The position numbers were made by a program, and so were the translations under genes. Shown here in pieces: positions 8,024-11,623 of a stretch of DNA of 11,623 bases. Under the pieces are notes generated by a model. The model saw only the letters and a list, made by a program, of their open reading frames with translations, did no database searches and had not been told where the DNA came from. The DNA is from Deltaproteobacteria bacterium (GTDB lineage: Bacteria > Myxococcota > Myxococcia > Myxococcales > Myxococcaceae): assembly GCA_016875515.1 (NCBI GenBank), contig VGRA01000041.1:1-11623 (forward strand), given 5' to 3'. The stretch's first letter is position 1, and every line of letters begins with the position of its first letter.

Positions 8024-9328
8024 ATGAACCGGCTTGCTTCCGCCCTCGCGGTCGTTGCGGTGCTGGCATCCCCCGTGCGTGCCCTGGCAGAGGAGCCGCC
8101 CCAGGCCCCCTCTCCGGCCCCGTCCGAGCCCACGCCGGTGGTGGAGAGCGCGCCGCTCGCCGCGCCCGAGGCAGCCCCGGCCGTGGTGGTGGAGAGCACC
8201 CCGCCGGCAGCGGCCGAAGACGCCTGGGCCCTGTACGAGCGCGCCTTCGCGGCGGCCGTGGCGGGCCGGGACGACGAGGCGCTCTCGCTGGTGGCCGCGC
8301 TGAAGGCAGGCCACCCGGACACCGGGGCCGCAGCGCTGGCGGGGGAGTTGGAGCGGCAGTTGCTCGCGCGGCGGGGGCAGGCGGTGGCCTCGGGGGACGC
8401 GCAGCTCCGGCGCACGCTCGAGGCGACCGCGCAGCCGCGTGAGCGCGCGCCCGCGGGCGGGACGGCCGCGGTCCCCCCGAGCGCGTCCGGCGCGAAGCGG
8501 TACGCCACGCTCTTCGAGGCGCTGCACGACGAGCAGCCCAGCGCCGCCGCGCGGGCAGAGTTCCTCGTGTTCCAGACGCTGCACGGCATTGCCGTGGGAG
8601 GAGAAATTTGCGCGGCCACCTCGGGGTGCGGCGGGGGGGCGGGCACGCTGCTGGTGCCCATGCTGACGGGCGGCGCCGGGGCGCTGGGCGCCTACCTGTT
8701 CTCCGACGGCGGCATCACGCCGGGCAACGTGCTGGCCATCGACTCGGGGGCGCTGTGGGGGGCGTGGCAAGGGGTGGCGCTGATGAACATTGCGGGCGGC
8801 TGGTCCCAGGGAGGCTCGCCGCTGGTGCTCATCCTCGCGCAGGGGCTGGGCATGGGGGCCGGGCAGCTGGCGTGGTCCGCCCTGGGCTTGAGCGCCGGAG
8901 ACGTCTCGCTCATGAACACCGCCGGCCTCTGGACGGGGGTCTACACGCTGATGGCCCTGATCGCCGCCACAGGGGGAAGCGGCGACAACGCGGCGCTCTT
9001 CGCCACGCTGCTGGTGGCGTCCGACGTGGGGCTGGTGGCGGGAGGCCTGCTGTCCCGGCACTTCCCCATGTCCCGCGGGCGCACGCTGCTGCTGGACGCC
9101 GGCGCCATCCTGGGCGGGCTGCTGGGGCTGGCCGTCAGCGTCATCGCCTATGGCAGCGAGTTTGGGTCGTCGGTGGTGGGCTACATGCTGGGCGGGAGCG
9201 TGGCCGGACTGGCGGCGGCAACGGCGCTGTCCCAGGAGTGGGACACCCCTCTGCTGGGCCCGGTCCAGGTGGGGCTGGCGCCCACGCAGCACGGCGGCGG
9301 CCAGCTGATGCTCTCCGGGCGGTTCTAG
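8024..9328 (+). CDS. Secreted/envelope protein of unknown family, tandem paralogue A
   Basis: I do not recognise this 434-residue protein. I chose the ATG at 8024 because it gives a clean signal peptide (MNRLASALAVVAVLASPVRALA, cleavage before EEPP). The frame is open to 7982, but the added residues spoil that signal. Residues 24-63 are a Pro/Ala/Glu linker. Residues 64-118 form two amphipathic helices like one TPR unit (AWALYERAFAAAVAGRDDEALSL). KRYATLFEALHDE (158-170) is followed by RAEFLVFQTLHGIA, then C196 and C202 (CX5C). Residues 205-405 have Gly/Ala-rich hydrophobic segments of about 20 residues, either helices or tight beta-hairpins. Signatures are DGGITPGNVLAIDSG, GLSAGDVSLMN and FPMSRGRTLLLDAG. 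The end, VQVGLAPTQHGGGQLMLSGRF, finishes on Phe as outer-membrane barrels do. It is 15 bases upstream of a clear paralogue. I infer an envelope location, not a function. Confidence 0.88.
   Translation: MNRLASALAVVAVLASPVRALAEEPPQAPSPAPSEPTPVVESAPLAAPEAAPAVVVESTPPAAAEDAWALYERAFAAAVAGRDDEALSLVAALKAGHPDTGAAALAGELERQLLARRGQAVASGDAQLRRTLEATAQPRERAPAGGTAAVPPSASGAKRYATLFEALHDEQPSAAARAEFLVFQTLHGIAVGGEICAATSGCGGGAGTLLVPMLTGGAGALGAYLFSDGGITPGNVLAIDSGALWGAWQGVALMNIAGGWSQGGSPLVLILAQGLGMGAGQLAWSALGLSAGDVSLMNTAGLWTGVYTLMALIAATGGSGDNAALFATLLVASDVGLVAGGLLSRHFPMSRGRTLLLDAGAILGGLLGLAVSVIAYGSEFGSSVVGYMLGGSVAGLAAATALSQEWDTPLLGPVQVGLAPTQHGGGQLMLSGRF
8501..8533 (+). repeat. 33-base perfect direct repeat shared by the two paralogues (copy 1)
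   Basis: This 33-base segment recurs without a mismatch at 9710-9742. It encodes the YATLFEALHDE block. One base before it differs, and the five before that (AAGCG) match again, so the identity is local and marks the best-conserved part of the duplicated genes. Confidence 0.95.
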
Positions 9329-9343
9329 GAAAGGGAATGCACC

Positions 9344-10513
9344 ATGCGCACGGCACTCGCACTCGCAGCCCTGCTGTCCCTCTGCCTCCCCTCCCCCGCC
9401 CGGGCAGGCGTCCCGGCGGGGACCACGCAACAGGCGGAGGCATGGGCGCTGTACGACAGCGCCTTCGCGCAGGCCGCCGCCGGGCAGGACGAGGCGGCGC
9501 TCTCGACGCTGGCCGAGATCCAGGCGACCTTCCCCGCTTCGGGCGCGGCGGTGCTGGGCGGCGAACTCCAGCGCTACCTGGAGGGGCGGCGGCTGGGGGC
9601 CCCCGCCACCCCGCCGTCTGCGGCGCTGCTCATGCGGCTGCTGGACTACCGCCCCCCGGCCCCGGCCCCGGCTCCCTCGGTGTCCGGCAGTGCGGAGGGG
9701 GGAAAGCGCTACGCCACGCTCTTCGAGGCGCTGCACGACGAGGCGCCCAACAACGGCTCGCGGGCGGAGTTGGTGCTGTTTCAGACGTTAAACGGGATTG
9801 CGTTGGGATTGGAGACCTGCGTGCTGGGCAACAGCTGCTCCCCGCAGGCCATTGCCGCGGCCACCGTCCTGGGCGGGGCGGCGGGCGCGGGGCTGTCGCT
9901 GCTCTACTCGTCCGGCGGGGTGACGGCGGGGCAGGCGCTGGCGGTTGACTCGGGCACCGGCTGGGGGGCATGGCACGCGGGCGCGCTCACCCTGCTCGCC
10001 CAGTCCAACTCCTCCCAACAGCTGGCAAATGCGCTGATGGTGGGGCAGGTGGGCGGCGCGGTGGCCGGCCACTTTGCCTGGGCGGGGCTGGGGCTGTCCG
10101 CGGGGGACGTGTCCCTCATGAACTCCGCGGGGCTGTACGCCATGTCGGCGGTGGCGCTGACCAGCATTGCCTTCAGCGCGAGCTGGCCGGGCCAGAGCTG
10201 GGCGGCGGCGCTCCTGGTGGCCGGTGACGCGGGGCTGGTGGGCGGGTACTTCCTCTCCCGCTCCTTCCCCATGAGCCGGGGGCGCACGCTGGTCATGGAC
10301 GCGGGGGGACTGCTGGGCGGGCTGCTCGGGGCCGGGGTGGCCTTCCTGTTCCGCCTGAACCCGGCCGGCGGTGGGCTGCTGGGAGGGGTGGGCGGCGTGG
10401 CGTTGGCCGTGCAGCTGACGCGGGACTGGGACGTCTCCAGCGTTCCGCTGCAGGTGGGGTTCGCCCCCACGCAGCACGGGGGCGGGCAGCTGGTGGTCTC
10501 GTCGCGCTTCTGA
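9344..10513 (+). CDS. Secreted/envelope protein of unknown family, tandem paralogue B
   Basis: A shorter paralogue (389 residues) of the preceding gene, same order of parts. The signal peptide is MRTALALAALLSLCLPSPARA, cleaved before GVPA. The helical unit (33-80) begins at once, without the long linker of paralogue A. KRYATLFEALHDE (121-133), RAELVLFQTLNGIA (140-153), C159/C165 (CX5C), SSGGVTAGQALAVDSG (189-204), GLSAGDVSLMN (250-260), LSRSFPMSRGRTLVMDAGG (304-322) and VGFAPTQHGGGQLVVSSRF (371-389) all match. The hydrophobic core between these blocks is much more diverged than the blocks. GGAAAG at the end of the previous gene, about nine bases before the ATG, can act as the ribosome site, so the two are probably co-transcribed. 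Final residue Phe again suggests outer-membrane insertion; the long hydrophobic segments could instead be helices. Function unknown. Confidence 0.9.
   Translation: MRTALALAALLSLCLPSPARAGVPAGTTQQAEAWALYDSAFAQAAAGQDEAALSTLAEIQATFPASGAAVLGGELQRYLEGRRLGAPATPPSAALLMRLLDYRPPAPAPAPSVSGSAEGGKRYATLFEALHDEAPNNGSRAELVLFQTLNGIALGLETCVLGNSCSPQAIAAATVLGGAAGAGLSLLYSSGGVTAGQALAVDSGTGWGAWHAGALTLLAQSNSSQQLANALMVGQVGGAVAGHFAWAGLGLSAGDVSLMNSAGLYAMSAVALTSIAFSASWPGQSWAAALLVAGDAGLVGGYFLSRSFPMSRGRTLVMDAGGLLGGLLGAGVAFLFRLNPAGGGLLGGVGGVALAVQLTRDWDVSSVPLQVGFAPTQHGGGQLVVSSRF
9710..9742 (+). repeat. 33-base perfect direct repeat shared by the two paralogues (copy 2)
   Basis: Second copy of the segment at 8501-8533, identical over 33 bases and in the same codon phase. 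The two copies are 1209 bases apart, start to start. Recombination between them would fuse the two genes in frame. Confidence 0.95.
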
Positions 10514-10531
10514 CCGGGCGGGGCCGGGGGC

Positions 10532-11623
10532 CTACGCGCCCAGCTTGCGCTTCAGCACCGCGTTGACGAGCTGGGGATTGCCCTTCCCCTTCATGGCCTT
10601 CATGCACTGGCCCACGAGGAAGCCGAAGACCTGCTGCTTGCCGGCCCGGTAGGCCTCCAGCTCGGTGGCGGCCGCCGCGAGCACCTGGTCCACCACCGCC
10701 TCCACCGTCCCCTCGTCCGACACCTGGCCCAGGCCCTTCTCCCGGATGATGTCCGCGGGGGCCTTGCCGGTGCGGAACATCTCCTCGAAGACCGCCTTGG
10801 CGGCGTTGTTGGACAGGGTGCCCGCGTCCACCGCCCCCAGGAGCTCCGCGAACTGCGCGGGGCCGAACCTCAGCCCGGAGAGCGGCTCGCCGGTCTCGTT
10901 GAGCAGGCGCGAGAGCTCCCCGAGGAACCAGTTGGACACCTTGCGCGCGTCCTTCGCGCGGGCGGCGACCGCCTCGAACAGGTCTGCCAGCGCGCGGTCG
11001 GCGGTGAGCAGCCCCGCGTCGTAGGCCGGCAGCCCGTACTGGGACTGGAAGCGTTGGAGCTTCTGGCGCGGCAGCTCCGGCAAGCAAGCGGCCACCTCCT
11101 CCACCAGCCCCGCGCGCAGCTGCAAGGGCTGCAGGTCCGGCTCGGGGAAGTAGCGGTAGTCGTGCGCCTCCTCCTTGCTGCGCATGGGGCGCGTCTCATT
11201 TCGGGCCGGGTCGAACAGGCGCGTCTCCTGCACCACCTTGCCACCTGACTCCACCAGCTCCACCTGCCGGGCCACCTCGTACTCGATGGCCTGCTTGATG
11301 AAGCGGAAGGAGTTGATGTTCTTCAGCTCCACGCGCGCGCCGTACTCGGCGCTGCCCTTGCGCATCACGGAGACGTTGGCGTCGCAGCGGAAGCTGCCCT
11401 CCTCCAGGTTGCCGTCGTTGATGCCCAGGTAGACGAGGATGTCCCGCAGCGCCTTGAGGTACGCCACCACCTCGTCCGCGCTGCGCAGGTCCGGCTCGGA
11501 GACAATTTCCAGCAGCGGCGTCCCGGCGCGGTTGAGGTCCACGAGCGAGCGGGCGGCGGAGCCGTCGTGGACGCTCTTGCCGGCGTCCTCCTCCATGTGG
11601 ATGCGGCGGACCCGGACGGCCTT
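10532..11623 (-). CDS. gatB: Aspartyl/glutamyl-tRNA amidotransferase subunit B (partial, N-terminus beyond right edge)
   Basis: GatB is the kinase/amidotransferase subunit of GatCAB, which converts Glu-tRNA(Gln) and Asp-tRNA(Asn) to the amide forms in bacteria lacking GlnRS or AsnRS. The window holds 363 C-terminal codons of a family about 475-480 long, and the frame is open through base 11623 (KAVRVRRIHMEEDAGKS). Marks are the signature DLNRAGTPLLEIVSEPD (11489-11539), EEGSFRCDAN (11375-11404), ELKNINSFRF, YFPEPDL and the C-terminal YqeY-like tRNA-binding tail ending NPQLVNAVLKRKLGA. The ATG at 11596 is an internal Met, not the start. gatA and gatC are not in the window and would lie to the right if linked. 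It converges on paralogue B with 18 bases between stops and no visible terminator. Confidence 0.97.
   Translation of the reverse strand, partial: KAVRVRRIHMEEDAGKSVHDGSAARSLVDLNRAGTPLLEIVSEPDLRSADEVVAYLKALRDILVYLGINDGNLEEGSFRCDANVSVMRKGSAEYGARVELKNINSFRFIKQAIEYEVARQVELVESGGKVVQETRLFDPARNETRPMRSKEEAHDYRYFPEPDLQPLQLRAGLVEEVAACLPELPRQKLQRFQSQYGLPAYDAGLLTADRALADLFEAVAARAKDARKVSNWFLGELSRLLNETGEPLSGLRFGPAQFAELLGAVDAGTLSNNAAKAVFEEMFRTGKAPADIIREKGLGQVSDEGTVEAVVDQVLAAAATELEAYRAGKQQVFGFLVGQCMKAMKGKGNPQLVNAVLKRKLGA

Noticed and set aside
8009..9736. Minus-strand open frame of 575 codons opposite the paralogues
   Set aside because: Shadow frame: Arg/Gln/Gly-rich, spans two plus-strand genes with matching signal peptides and conserved blocks.
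8608..9948. Plus-strand open frame bridging the two paralogues
   Set aside because: Wrong reading frame relative to both paralogues, no domains; overlaps their junction only because stops are rare at this base composition.

Overview
This is a gene-dense, very GC-rich stretch of bacterial chromosome with strong G/C preference at third codon positions. Long open frames therefore appear on both strands over real genes. Gene content, alanine/proline/lysine-rich tails, abundant secreted proteins and GTG starts suggest a myxobacterium (Myxococcaceae/Archangiaceae type). That assignment is an inference from style; no marker in the window names a species.

Left part, minus strand (5080 down to 1): a probable six-gene transcription unit read right to left, rplU (L21) - rpmA (L27) - obg (ribosome-assembly GTPase) - trmH-like SPOUT RNA methyltransferase - lolA (periplasmic lipoprotein chaperone) - a large unrecognised lipoprotein that runs off the left edge. 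A TTGACT/17 bp/TAGATC promoter candidate lies upstream of rplU, and a strong hairpin sits between rpmA and obg. The last two junctions with overlap (obg/trmH and lolA/lipoprotein) are both 4-base GTGA overlaps. The unit joins ribosome biogenesis to outer-membrane lipoprotein traffic. The lipoprotein, which has no annotated start inside a closed frame, looks like a two-lobed retropepsin-type aspartic protease in which both catalytic Asp-Thr-Gly motifs have been lost.

Middle, plus strand (5289-7970): three tightly packed genes, an isopenicillin-N-synthase-like Fe(II)/2-oxoglutarate-type oxygenase, a PlsC-like acyltransferase and an extended-SDR epimerase-like protein. They are 1 base apart or overlap by 4, which suggests one operon, perhaps for modifying a lipid or lipid-linked molecule. 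The SDR protein appears to lack the catalytic YxxxK, and the acyltransferase has a widened H-x6-D box.

Right part, plus strand (8024-10513): two tandem paralogous secreted proteins of a family I do not recognise. Each has a signal peptide, a short helical domain, a conserved CX5C, a Gly/Ala-rich hydrophobic core, an FPMSRGRT signature and a C-terminal APTQHGGGQL...F end. They are the best candidates here for something undescribed. The window closes with the C-terminal three quarters of gatB (minus strand), converging on the second paralogue with only 18 bases between stops.

There are no RNA genes, insertion sequences, CRISPR arrays, phage genes or origins that I can support. No gap exceeds 300 bases; the largest is the 208-base divergent region 5081-5288.
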